Below, piece after piece: positions 16,050-24,380 of a stretch of DNA of 64,000 nt. Positions within the stretch are counted from its first letter, which is position 1, and each line of letters opens with the position of its first letter. The position numbers were made by a program, and so were the translations under genes. The DNA comes from Anaerolineae bacterium (GTDB taxonomy: Bacteria > Chloroflexota > Anaerolineae > Promineifilales > Promineifilaceae). The stretch is from positions 1-64,000 of the forward strand of contig SLGK01000118.1 in the NCBI GenBank assembly GCA_007123775.1, written 5' to 3'. A model generated the notes under the pieces. That model was given only the letters and a program-made list of their open reading frames with translations, was not told the origin of the DNA and searched no databases.

Positions 16050-18173
16050 ATGCGCTACAATCAATGGTCTTTCCTGCTGGCCGGCCTGCTGCTTACAGCA
16101 ACCGTTGCCTGCCGACCTGTTACCGAAGAAACGGCCGACTTTCCCGATACGGCTCTAACCACATCGGTACCGACCCCTCTGGCACAACAGGCAACCAGTA
16201 TGCCCGAAGCCACCGCCGTTCCGCCTCAGTCGCCTACGGCCGCCCCAACCATAGCCCACCACTCGGCCCAACAGTGGCAAATCGCCGGCGGGGCCGCGGC
16301 CGGTCTTCAGTTTACCGTGCCCTCTACCTGGGTTCATCTGACTGGTCAACTGGATACAGCCGCCGCCACCAGTCCGCTGGGGCTGATCACGCTACTGGTT
16401 GCTGATTCTGAACGGACGGGCCGCAGCCTGCTGGCCAACAAAGCGACCGACTCAGGCGCGTATGCCGCCGCGATAATAGCCGAGTTGAATATACCCGGCG
16501 GCAGCCCCAGCGCTAACCTTAACCGGCTGCTGCTGGAATTGGGCGACCTGACGCCACTACAGCCGATTGCGCCCATCACCAACGGAACGGCCGTTGGCCC
16601 GGTGGCCGGTGCTCGCGTAGACGTGCTGGGCGATCCGCTTAATCTATTTGCGACCAGCAACGAAAGTATTCAAACCCGTATTCTATTCTTCATGCCCCGC
16701 GTAACCGAAACGGCCGTATCGCGGCAGGCTCAAGCTATTTACCTGTTTGGCGCACCCCAGTCAGAATGGGACAACTTTGCCAGCATCTTTGACAGCATCG
16801 CCGAGACCCTCGTTATCTACGACATCTGGTCGAGCTATGTTGTGGGCGAAGGCACTGTCACCGTGCGCGGCACGCTACAAAGCCATAGCCCAATTGTGGG
16901 CAACTTAAGTCCCGGCGTCAGCGATGTCTGGACTTTTGATAGCGGCAGTGCCCGTTACGCCACCATACGCCTCAGCCCCGACAACAACAATCTGGATTTG
17001 GCTTTCACCGTTATTTCTCCGTCCGGACAAACGGTGGCTTATGTGGATCAAGGCTATGCCGGTGCAACCGAATTGGCTGTGGATCTGCCGCTAACTGAAA
17101 GTGGTGGCTATATCATCGAAGTCAGCGAATTTTTTCGCGAAGGCGGACGCTACCGCCTCAGCCTGATTCTGACCACCGATCCTCTCTATGAAGATGGGGG
17201 ACGCATTGACTTTGGCCAAAACATTCGCAGTGAACTGCCCCGCAACCGGCAGCACGTCTGGACCTTTGCCGGCGAGGCGGGCCAACTGGTTAGCATCGTT
17301 GTAATACCTGTAGCAGAAACGCTTGACCTGATTCTGGACCTGTACGGCCCCGACGGTACACGCCTGATTGCGTTAGACGAAGGCTTTAGTGGTGATCCGG
17401 AAGTAATTTCCGGCTTTCAATTGCCCGTTACCGGTGACTACGCAATTTTGGTACGCAGTTTTGCCAATGAAAGTGGCGCCTATACGCTCTCTTTAGACGA
17501 GGGACAGGATACCGTGGCTAATTTCTACGACGCGGGTGACATTGCCTATGGCGATACGCGCGAGGAGTCATTGCAGGCTAACGAGGTCCACGCCTGGTTT
17601 TTCACGGGCAGCGCCAATGATGAGGTAATTATCGAAGTCGTGCCCCTGGACGATTCGCTTGATCTGGAGCTATGGCTACTGACTGATGCCGTCGAGCGTC
17701 TGGCGGTGCGCGATAAGTATGGCCCAGGTGAAGCGGAATCCATTGAACTGTCTCTGCCAACCACGGGCGATTATCTGATTTTGGTCCAGGATTTTTATGG
17801 TGAACCCGGTCGCTATGCACTCAGACTGCGGGCGAAATCAGCGCAGCCGCCAGATTATGCCGGTATGGTGAGCTATGGTCGACCGGTTCAGGGCAGTTTG
17901 GAGCCAGCGCAAGTGGTTGCCTGGTCGTTTAGGGCACAGGCCGGCGATATTGTCGATATTACCCTGTTGCCCACAGACGGCCGTAGCGATCTGGCCTTTA
18001 TGTTACAAAACCCGGCTGGGCAGACGGTATTAGAGGTAGATGAGGCATTGGGCGGTGGCAGCGAACAGTTGCGTCAGTTTGCCATTGATACAACTGGCCA
18101 GTGGCGGATTGTTGTACGCGAATTCTTTGATGAACCGGCCACCTATGAACTGGTGGTAAGGCAGCGCAATTGA
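16050..18173 (+). CDS. Lipoprotein with four PPC-like repeats
   Basis: A 707-residue secreted lipoprotein. The start at 16050 has GGAAGG 5-6 nt upstream and directly gives a signal peptide ending TATVAC, with the Cys as lipid anchor; a longer in-frame start 22 codons upstream would spoil it. After a Thr/Pro-rich linker comes an alpha/beta domain (about residues 70-240). Then there are four beta-rich repeats of about 110-120 residues, each ending in a pattern such as TGDYLILVQDF and GRYALRL, typical of bacterial pre-peptidase C-terminal domains. It is flanked by LCP genes and may bind wall or extracellular polymer. No catalytic motif was seen. Confidence 0.85.
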   Translation: MRYNQWSFLLAGLLLTATVACRPVTEETADFPDTALTTSVPTPLAQQATSMPEATAVPPQSPTAAPTIAHHSAQQWQIAGGAAAGLQFTVPSTWVHLTGQLDTAAATSPLGLITLLVADSERTGRSLLANKATDSGAYAAAIIAELNIPGGSPSANLNRLLLELGDLTPLQPIAPITNGTAVGPVAGARVDVLGDPLNLFATSNESIQTRILFFMPRVTETAVSRQAQAIYLFGAPQSEWDNFASIFDSIAETLVIYDIWSSYVVGEGTVTVRGTLQSHSPIVGNLSPGVSDVWTFDSGSARYATIRLSPDNNNLDLAFTVISPSGQTVAYVDQGYAGATELAVDLPLTESGGYIIEVSEFFREGGRYRLSLILTTDPLYEDGGRIDFGQNIRSELPRNRQHVWTFAGEAGQLVSIVVIPVAETLDLILDLYGPDGTRLIALDEGFSGDPEVISGFQLPVTGDYAILVRSFANESGAYTLSLDEGQDTVANFYDAGDIAYGDTREESLQANEVHAWFFTGSANDEVIIEVVPLDDSLDLELWLLTDAVERLAVRDKYGPGEAESIELSLPTTGDYLILVQDFYGEPGRYALRLRAKSAQPPDYAGMVSYGRPVQGSLEPAQVVAWSFRAQAGDIVDITLLPTDGRSDLAFMLQNPAGQTVLEVDEALGGGSEQLRQFAIDTTGQWRIVVREFFDEPATYELVVRQRN

Positions 18174-18270
18174 TGAAACGGCCGTCGCACACGCGCTTGT
18201 GGCTCTATAAGCAGCCAGACAGGAGTGTCAGAGTGGGGTAGCAGTTTAATTAAAATAGGCTGGTCGTATT

Positions 18271-18298
18271 CTGACAATCAACGGTAATCGGATATAAT
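18271..18298 (+). promoter_or_regulatory. Promoter of the permease-LCP operon
   Basis: CTGACA at 18271-18276 and TATAAT at 18293-18298 are spaced 16 bp. The ATG at 18310 begins 12 nt after the -10 box, so the mRNA leader would be only a few nucleotides and no Shine-Dalgarno sequence is visible. Confidence 0.65.
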
Positions 18299-18309
18299 CC
18301 GATGGCGTT

Positions 18310-19209
18310 ATGGCTATCGATCATCCACAGACACCCCCGCCGGACATTTACGTCTTTGACTCTGAAGCAGGGACGATGACTCCCTGGCAGCGGCTGCACA
18401 ATCTATACAAATTCCGCTACCTGCTTTATAACCTGGTACTGCGTGATTTGAAGGCGCGTTACAAAAACTCGCTGCTGGGTGTCTTGTGGAGCATGCTTAA
18501 TCCGCTGGGCCTTATGCTGGTATTCACGGCCCTGTTTACAGTTCTGAGTAGTGGCGATAACGCCCAGAATAATTTTCCGATCTTTGTGCTAGTCGGTTTA
18601 ATGCCCTGGAACTTCTTCAGCGGGACAGTTGTGGGGGGGGCAAATTCTATCACCGGTAACGTCTCGTTAGTGAAGAAGGTGTACTTTCCACGTGAATTGC
18701 TGCCTTTGGCGGCCCTGCTTTCCAACTTCGTCAATTTCATGATCGCGGCTATGCTCTTCATTGCCATGATGTACCTGTTTGGGCTGCGGCTTACCATTCA
18801 TGCCCTTTGGGTGCCGGCCATTCTCTTGACGCAGATGATTTTTATGTTGGGTCTTGCCTTTTTGTTTGGCGCGCTTAACGTTTTTTACCGGGATGTCATC
18901 ATGGTGCTGGAGGTTGTGCTGCTGGCCTGGTTTTTCCTGACACCAATTTTTTACCCTTTTTCTCTGTTCGACAATTATGCCCAACTGTTTGGCGTTGAAT
19001 TTAGTCCGGCTCGGCTGATGCGCTGGCTGAATCCAATGGCTTCCATCATCGACAGTTATCGCACGGTTTTGTGGGGTGCCAATGGGCTGGGAGGGGTGTC
19101 CATGAACCCTGCCTTCCTGCTACGCACGTTTGTTACTTCACTAATGGTCTTGATCATGGGCTATCTTGTCTTTATTCGCACCGAGCATCTGTTCGGTGAA
19201 AAGCTATAG
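18310..19209 (+). CDS. ABC-2 type polysaccharide/teichoic-acid export permease (Wzm/TagG-like)
   Basis: A 299-residue integral membrane protein with six predicted helices. The N-terminal amphipathic segment LVLRDLKARYKNSLLGVLWS is diagnostic of the Wzm/TagG/KpsM permeases, which move lipid-linked glycans across the membrane with an ATPase partner. No ATPase gene is adjacent, so the Wzt/TagH partner must be encoded elsewhere. The next gene, an LCP ligase, starts 3 bp after its stop. Export followed by attachment to the wall is the natural reading of this pair. Confidence 0.92.
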   Translation: MAIDHPQTPPPDIYVFDSEAGTMTPWQRLHNLYKFRYLLYNLVLRDLKARYKNSLLGVLWSMLNPLGLMLVFTALFTVLSSGDNAQNNFPIFVLVGLMPWNFFSGTVVGGANSITGNVSLVKKVYFPRELLPLAALLSNFVNFMIAAMLFIAMMYLFGLRLTIHALWVPAILLTQMIFMLGLAFLFGALNVFYRDVIMVLEVVLLAWFFLTPIFYPFSLFDNYAQLFGVEFSPARLMRWLNPMASIIDSYRTVLWGANGLGGVSMNPAFLLRTFVTSLMVLIMGYLVFIRTEHLFGEKL

Positions 19210-19212
19210 GTT

Positions 19213-20859
19213 ATGCGTTTGTTACACCTGTCTTACCCTATCCGTTTTTTCTTTTGGCTGTTGCTGACAACGGCCGTTTTCTGGTTACTGGTTGCTTGTG
19301 GGCCGGCTGTGTCGGAATTGCCCACCCCGTTGGCCACGGTCGATGACGTCTCTGACCCCGTAGCCCAACACAACTCACTCACGCCAACGGCCGTTACCCA
19401 AACCCCCACCACATCACCAACATCCGGGCCAGAAAGTGATGACGAAGAAGCAGCAGACGGCGTCGCCATGACCACGGCCACAGTCGCCACCATGACCCCA
19501 TCGGCCACGCCGCTCCCAACCAATACCGCTACGCCTACCGCTACGCCCACCAGCCGGCCGCAGGTACATCCCACGGCCGCACTGGCACAGGCGGGCACGC
19601 TAAGCGAGGGCGTACCTACCCCACCCACGCCCATACCGACGCCCGTGGCTACCTTTGCCGTACCCAACGACGTGACCAATATCCTGCTCATTGGCGTTGA
19701 TCGACCTTTGGCAGAAGGTCCTAGCCGCTCTGACACGATGATTATTGTGTCGGTCAACTACAGTGCGCCGACCGCTTCCATTATTTCGCTGCCGCGTGAC
19801 CTGTTTGTCTATATTCCGGGCGGTACGATGAGTCGGTTGAACACGGCCGTTTCCCGTGGCGACACAACCAACTACCCCGGCGGTGGCCCGGCCCTGCTCA
19901 AACAAACGATTCTCTACAACTTTGGCATACCCATCCACTACTACGCCAAAGTCGATTTCGACGGCTTCAAAGAAGTAGTAGACGCCATCGGCGGCGTTGA
20001 CATAGCCGTTAGCTGCCGGTTAGTGGATTGGCGGCTGATCGAACCCGACATGGACATCCACGACCCGGACAGCTACGAGCGCTTTACCCTGGAGCCGGGC
20101 ATGCACAATATGGACGGCGATTTTGCCCTCTGGTACGCCCGCTCCCGCATGACCACCAGTGACTTTGATCGCGGCCGGCGGCAGCAGCAGCTCTTGCGCG
20201 GTATGCTCAACAAGGGGGTAGACCTGGGCCTTGTACCACAGGTGCCCACCCTTTACAGCGCCCTGCGTGACAGTGTAGAGACCGATATGGACATTGGCCG
20301 GATGCTGCGTCTGGCCTCTCTCGCTCCCCAAATTCGACAAAATGGGGTGCAGCATTTGTACCTGGCCGGCAAGACCCAATCCTGGCAAGTCCCCCCCGCT
20401 ACCGAAGACGGCGTGGCCGACCAGGTACATTTGCCCATTTGGGAAGGCAGCGGCATGATGGAAGAAACCTTTTTGCGCCTCTTCCGGCCGCCCGCACTGA
20501 ACCGGGGGACGCAGCAGCCCATTCTGGTAGAAGTGATCAACGCCAGCGGCAACCCCGACATGGCGTTGCTGGCGGCCGATAATCTGGCCTATCATGGCCT
20601 GGTTCCCGTGATCAGCAGCGAAACACCCCCCACCCAGGCCCAGACCAAGCTGCGTTACTTTCGGCCTAACTTTAAGACGGCCTACGAGTGGCTGGTTAGC
20701 TGGGTTTTCAACAAGCGCGTGGGTCAAATTGAGATGGCGGCTTTACAAGATGAGGAACTGGTCAATTATGCCTATGATTACCAGGTAATTCTGGGCGAGG
20801 ATTATAACCCTTGCCGACCGCAGCTATTCGCGCCCCGTGAATTTTTAACTGACGATTAA
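19213..20859 (+). CDS. LCP family protein with lipoprotein-like N-terminus
   Basis: A 548-residue second LCP protein. The N-terminal hydrophobic segment ends LLVAC, a plausible lipobox. A 115-residue Thr/Pro-rich linker, probably crossing the wall, follows. The LCP core has ILLIGVDRP, SRSDTMIIVSV, LPRDLFVYIPG and YARSRMTTSDFDRGRRQQQ, containing the Arg residues that bind the polyprenyl pyrophosphate. A LytR_C-like C-terminus begins VEVINASG. It is co-transcribed with the export permease. Two LCP proteins bracket the PPC lipoprotein and the permease. Confidence 0.92.
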   Translation: MRLLHLSYPIRFFFWLLLTTAVFWLLVACGPAVSELPTPLATVDDVSDPVAQHNSLTPTAVTQTPTTSPTSGPESDDEEAADGVAMTTATVATMTPSATPLPTNTATPTATPTSRPQVHPTAALAQAGTLSEGVPTPPTPIPTPVATFAVPNDVTNILLIGVDRPLAEGPSRSDTMIIVSVNYSAPTASIISLPRDLFVYIPGGTMSRLNTAVSRGDTTNYPGGGPALLKQTILYNFGIPIHYYAKVDFDGFKEVVDAIGGVDIAVSCRLVDWRLIEPDMDIHDPDSYERFTLEPGMHNMDGDFALWYARSRMTTSDFDRGRRQQQLLRGMLNKGVDLGLVPQVPTLYSALRDSVETDMDIGRMLRLASLAPQIRQNGVQHLYLAGKTQSWQVPPATEDGVADQVHLPIWEGSGMMEETFLRLFRPPALNRGTQQPILVEVINASGNPDMALLAADNLAYHGLVPVISSETPPTQAQTKLRYFRPNFKTAYEWLVSWVFNKRVGQIEMAALQDEELVNYAYDYQVILGEDYNPCRPQLFAPREFLTDD

Positions 20860-20932
20860 TGTCTTGCAAATCATCTTCTGCCAGGAATGACACAAGTTTG
20901 CACGAATCTTTCGTGTTAATCAGCGTTACCAA

Positions 20933-21364
20933 TCAATCCAACCAATCCCGGCCCCGGTCCCGCTTGATCTGGCCACGCCGCTTTTTGGCCTTAATCCGTT
21001 TCTCTTGAGCGGCCCGGCTGGGGTGCGTTTTGCGCCGCGTTTTGCGCGGCACCAGGGCCGCCGCCAGCAGGGATTGGAAGCGGGCCACGGCCGTTTCTCG
21101 ATTCTTATGTTGGCTGCGTGACTCTTGAGCGGATATTTGCAGCACCCCGGCACTATCTAGCCGCGATTCAAGCCGTTGCTGAATGCGGGTACGCTGCGCT
21201 TCTGTCAGGCTCGGCGACCCGGCCACATCAAACAGTAGCGTCACCCGCGTTTCGCTTTTGTTGGCGTGCTGGCCGCCGGGGCCACTGCTCGTGGAAAAGC
21301 GAAATGTTATTTCCGCTGCGGGTATGGTCAACCCGCGATTGATAACAATGTCAGGATTACTCAT
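20933..21364 (-). CDS. arfB: Alternative ribosome-rescue factor / peptidyl-tRNA hydrolase ArfB
   Basis: A 143-residue release-factor-like protein that rescues stalled ribosomes by hydrolysing peptidyl-tRNA. The GGQ motif is at residues 30-32 within SGPGGQHANKSETRV. The C-terminal tail from about residue 105 is very rich in Lys and Arg, as needed to enter the empty mRNA channel. Size and layout match ArfB/YaeJ/ICT1. It is divergent from the downstream phosphatase-superfamily gene, with 90 bp between starts. Confidence 0.93.
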   Translation of the reverse strand: MSNPDIVINRGLTIPAAEITFRFSTSSGPGGQHANKSETRVTLLFDVAGSPSLTEAQRTRIQQRLESRLDSAGVLQISAQESRSQHKNRETAVARFQSLLAAALVPRKTRRKTHPSRAAQEKRIKAKKRRGQIKRDRGRDWLD

Positions 21365-21454
21365 GATTGGTCAGTTGGTGGTTTTTTGTTATCAGCAATC
21401 GTTTGCCAATTACCAGACAGCTTTTCCGTCAACAGTAAAGGAAAAAGGGCTATA

Positions 21455-22435
21455 ATGCAACCCATTCTCAGCAGACCGCCAAACCGCTACGTCCATCTTT
21501 TCTTTATGGATGGGGTCGGTCTGGGTACGGCTGACGCAACCATTAACCCCTTTGTCACGGCCGAAATGCCCTGCTTGACAGGCTTGCTGGGTGAAGGTTG
21601 GTATACGTGGCAACACGGCCGTTACTCAACCGAACGAGCCAGTCTGGTAGCTACTGATGCCCGGCTCGGTGTAGACGGCCGTCCCCAAAGCGCGACGGGC
21701 CAGGCAGCTATTCTCACTGGGCGCAACATTCCCCGGCAAATTGGCGAACATTACGGCCCCAAGCCCAACCCGGCCATAATTGCCGCCATCGAGGAAGGTA
21801 CGCTGTTTAGTCAGGTTGTAGCCGCTGGTGGTCGGGCCAGCCTGCTAACGCCTTACCCTGACGATTACTTTGAAGCCATTGAGAGTGGGCGTCGTCTCTA
21901 CTCGGCTGTGCCCCTGGCCGTCACGTCGGCCGGCCTACCTCTGATGACGGCTGACGATTTGCGCAACGGCCGTGCCGTCAGCCCTGACTTTACCGGAGCC
22001 GGTTGGCTGAATCATCTCGGCTATGAAGACATTCCCCAACTGACGCTGGCCGAAAGTGGCCAGCAGGTGGCCCAACTGGCCGCTACCTACCACTTCAGCT
22101 TCTTTGAACATTGGCCCAGTGACCGTGCCGGCCATCGCGGTTCGCTTGAAGCGGCCGCCCGGCACCTCGCCCAGGTTGACGCTGCCCTGGGCGGCCTGCT
22201 CGACGCCTGGGACGATGAACGAGGGTTACTCATCATCACCAGCGACCACGGCAACATCGAAGAAAAAGATCACCGCAACCACACCCTAAACCCCGTACCC
22301 ACTATTCTGGTCGGTCATAATCACGACGTTTTGGCTGGCCAGGTGCATGATCTAACCGACATTGCTAAAATAGTGCGCCTGGTGCTTGGATTCGGGCAGC
22401 TCGCGGAAAAAAACGGGGGCGCAGGCTCACGATAA
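21455..22435 (+). CDS. Alkaline-phosphatase-superfamily metalloenzyme (phosphomutase-like)
   Basis: A 326-residue protein related to independent phosphoglycerate mutase and phosphopentomutase. Metal and nucleophile motifs are visible: FFMDGVGLG (first Asp), SATGQAAILTG (nucleophile Thr/Ser), DRAGHRG, and SDHGNIE plus HTLNPVP near the C-terminus, the usual two-metal site. It lacks the large inserted domain of full-length GpmI. The start at 21455 has AAGGGC just upstream; a longer in-frame extension of 63 codons overlaps arfB on the other strand and is rejected. Substrate unknown. The next gene follows after 29 bp. Confidence 0.85.
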   Translation: MQPILSRPPNRYVHLFFMDGVGLGTADATINPFVTAEMPCLTGLLGEGWYTWQHGRYSTERASLVATDARLGVDGRPQSATGQAAILTGRNIPRQIGEHYGPKPNPAIIAAIEEGTLFSQVVAAGGRASLLTPYPDDYFEAIESGRRLYSAVPLAVTSAGLPLMTADDLRNGRAVSPDFTGAGWLNHLGYEDIPQLTLAESGQQVAQLAATYHFSFFEHWPSDRAGHRGSLEAAARHLAQVDAALGGLLDAWDDERGLLIITSDHGNIEEKDHRNHTLNPVPTILVGHNHDVLAGQVHDLTDIAKIVRLVLGFGQLAEKNGGAGSR

Positions 22436-22464
22436 GAATCCGCTAATCATAAGGATACGATTAT

Positions 22465-22953
22465 ATGACCGCCTCATCTGAAGAGTTTCGAGACGCTTTA
22501 CGCCATTTTCCGTCTGGCGTTACCATTGTAACCATTCAGTCACCCGGCAGCGACCGGCCCCATGGGTTAACTGTGTCAGCGTTTGCTTCCATTTCACCTG
22601 AGCCTCCGCTCATTATGGTGGCCATCGACCACCGCCACTCTGCCTATCCACTTCTGGAACACGAAGGGGCAACCTTTGCCGTCAACATTCTGGCTTTTGA
22701 TCAGATGGAATTGTCGAATCGGTTTGCCTGGCTTAAAGATGAGGATCGGTTTGCGGAAGGGGATTGGCACACGGCCGTTACCGGTGCGCCGGTATTGCGA
22801 GATGCGCTGGCCTGGCTGGATTGCACCATCCACGCACGCTACCTGGCCGGCACCCACACCGTTTACATTGGTGAAGTGCAGGCCATCCGGACACCCCGCC
22901 CGGACGCAGCACCGCTGGTCTACTGGAACCGGGGCTACCGGCGGTTGCAGTAA
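22465..22953 (+). CDS. Flavin reductase family protein
   Basis: A 162-residue FMN-binding split-barrel protein of the flavin reductase/HpaC family, which supplies reduced flavin or acts as a flavoprotein oxidoreductase. Typical motifs are FRDALRHFPSGVTIVT at the N-terminus, GLTVSAFASISPEPPLIMVA and FAVNIL. The C-terminal LVYWNRGYRRL is also usual. AAGGA lies 9 nt before the ATG. It is probably co-transcribed with the phosphatase-superfamily gene. The partner oxygenase, if any, is not in this window. Confidence 0.92.
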   Translation: MTASSEEFRDALRHFPSGVTIVTIQSPGSDRPHGLTVSAFASISPEPPLIMVAIDHRHSAYPLLEHEGATFAVNILAFDQMELSNRFAWLKDEDRFAEGDWHTAVTGAPVLRDALAWLDCTIHARYLAGTHTVYIGEVQAIRTPRPDAAPLVYWNRGYRRLQ

Positions 22954-22986
22954 ATAGCAGATGGGGGTTGGCAATCGGGTGATTGA

Positions 22987-23286
22987 CTACCCATCGCCGT
23001 TACCGTAATCGGCTTCAGATACTAGCTGGCCACCAGATATTTCGCTATTGGTTACGTTATAGTTCCGATCCAGGTTGAGTACAACCTGCATGCGGCGAAA
23101 GCAGCGGCTGTCCACAACCGTTTTGTGCCACACGTAGCCACCTGCAGCGTTGTTCAGGTCGTGCTGTTTGTCGGCCCGTACTTTTACAACTGTGCCGCAG
23201 TTGGCACATTTGAAATAAAAATATAGCCCCGTTTTATCGACGTATTCCTGCGGACCGCCGCCAAATAATCGTTTTAAGAATCCCAT
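22987..23286 (-). CDS. Small CxxC protein, unknown function
   Basis: A 99-residue protein. It has one N-terminal CANC motif at about residues 27-30, a later single Cys (about 61), and an amphipathic MGFLKRLFGGG start. It could be a small zinc-binding protein, but a second clear metal pair is missing. Composition and codon use match the neighbours, so it looks genuine. No family recognised. Its 5' side faces the gap at 23287-23534, in which I see only a possible promoter for the next gene. Confidence 0.65.
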   Translation of the reverse strand: MGFLKRLFGGGPQEYVDKTGLYFYFKCANCGTVVKVRADKQHDLNNAAGGYVWHKTVVDSRCFRRMQVVLNLDRNYNVTNSEISGGQLVSEADYGNGDG

Positions 23287-23534
23287 GTTGTTTCCCTCAT
23301 ACCGTAATGATAACTTTGCTAGAGTGCGGCGTCAAATACGGCCGCTCCATGTGGTCCGCCCAATCGCAATGGTCAACGCGACCTTTTTGCCGATACCTCA
23401 CGCCACCTTAGCTCTAACCCGCCGTCGCGTACTCCTGGCGGAGGCACCTTTGTGGCTGAATTAGCGACAATCTTCGCCTTCTTTGCTATGATAAAGAGGG
23501 GTTTGACTCAGATTAGTAGAAAAAGGAGAGATCC

Positions 23535-23843
23535 GTGACAAACAGAACAATTGCACACTTGCAGGGTAGACGGATGATTAAAGGCAACACGTCCCGCGCC
23601 GGTCAAAAAGGTAATATGGAGAAAGAACGAGCCGAACATGCGGCCGCCCTCAAGCGCATTCGTGAGGGAGGGGTAGCGACCAAAGTCCGCATTTTAGCCA
23701 ACCATGATTGCTGCCCCGTTTGCAATGCTGCGGAAGGGGCCTATGAATTCGACGAAGCGCCCGAACTGCCGCTGGAAGGCTGCTCCCACCCCCAGGGCTG
23801 CCGCTGCCATTACGCGCCAGTACTGGACCGCTTTGGGCCATAA
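23535..23843 (+). CDS. Small Cys/His-rich protein, unknown function
   Basis: A 102-residue protein starting at GTG with AAGGAGAG upstream. The N-terminal half is basic and helical. The C-terminal half is a compact Cys/His cluster: CCPVCNAAEG, then CSHPQGCRCHYAPV. The spacing of C-x2-C, HP and CRC resembles the C-terminal zinc motif of phage SPP1 gp7-like head proteins and related proteins, but no phage genes surround it. It probably binds zinc. The function is unknown. Confidence 0.65.
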   Translation: MTNRTIAHLQGRRMIKGNTSRAGQKGNMEKERAEHAAALKRIREGGVATKVRILANHDCCPVCNAAEGAYEFDEAPELPLEGCSHPQGCRCHYAPVLDRFGP

Positions 23844-23854
23844 AAGGGCGAATT

Positions 23855-24298
23855 ATGAAGGGTGAAGTAGCAATTACGAATTACGGATTACGAATTACGA
23901 GTTTTCACTTCCGTTACTTATTGGTCAAGATTGTTCTATTGATGCTTGGTATCGTGTTTTTGGTGGCTTGCGGCACAACCGAGGCGGTACCAACACCAGC
24001 TAGAGACTTAACCGAGCAAGAGTTGATGGGGCAGCAGGTCTTTACTCGTGAATGTGCTGCCTGTCATAGCCTTAGTACTGAAACTACCATTGTCGGTCCT
24101 CCACTGGCCGGCATTGCCACTACCGCTGCCACCCGTGTCCTCGATATGGATGCCAAAACCTATATTCTGACCTCAATTATGCGCCCCGGTGACTACATTG
24201 TTGAGGGCTACGGCAACACCATGCCCGACAATTTCGGCCGGCGTCTGACGGGTGAGCAGATTGATGCGGTGGTGGCTTATTTGCTGACGCTTGAGTAA
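23855..24298 (+). CDS. Mono-heme cytochrome c lipoprotein
   Basis: A protein of up to 147 residues. A hydrophobic segment ends LVACGTT, a good lipobox, so it should be anchored outside the membrane. The heme site CAACH (about residues 66-70) and a distal Met in NTMPDNF (about 122-128) identify a class I cytochrome c. The first 20 residues read through an ATTACGA tandem repeat, so the true start may be downstream, for example at 23942. It precedes a diheme peroxidase-like gene, and the two probably form one electron-transfer unit. Confidence 0.88.
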   Translation: MKGEVAITNYGLRITSFHFRYLLVKIVLLMLGIVFLVACGTTEAVPTPARDLTEQELMGQQVFTRECAACHSLSTETTIVGPPLAGIATTAATRVLDMDAKTYILTSIMRPGDYIVEGYGNTMPDNFGRRLTGEQIDAVVAYLLTLE

Positions 24299-24300
24299 CG

Positions 24301-24363
24301 GACGGAGGACGGAGGACGAAGGACGGACGAATGGCTCCGTCTTCCGTCCTCCGTCTTCCGTCA
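24301..24363. repeat. Degenerate GGACGGAGGAC mirrored repeat, copy A3
   Basis: GACGGAGGACGGAGGACGAA is followed after a short loop by CGTCTTCCGTCCTCCGTCTT. It forms a hairpin between the cytochrome gene and the peroxidase-like gene. The reading frame of the second gene stays open through it, which creates a false N-terminal extension. Confidence 0.75.
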
Positions 24364-24380
24364 TCCAGAGGAGGAGAGAG

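Noticed and set aside
21266-21454. 63-codon extension of the phosphatase-superfamily gene
   Set aside because: It overlaps arfB on the other strand and carries no family residues.
23535-23843. Prophage remnant suggested by the gp7-like Cys motif
   Set aside because: No integrase, terminase, portal or other phage genes are adjacent, and composition is native.
24291-24380. N-terminal extension of the diheme peroxidase gene
   Set aside because: These 30 codons read through the family A repeat; a strong ribosome-binding site supports the ATG at 24381.
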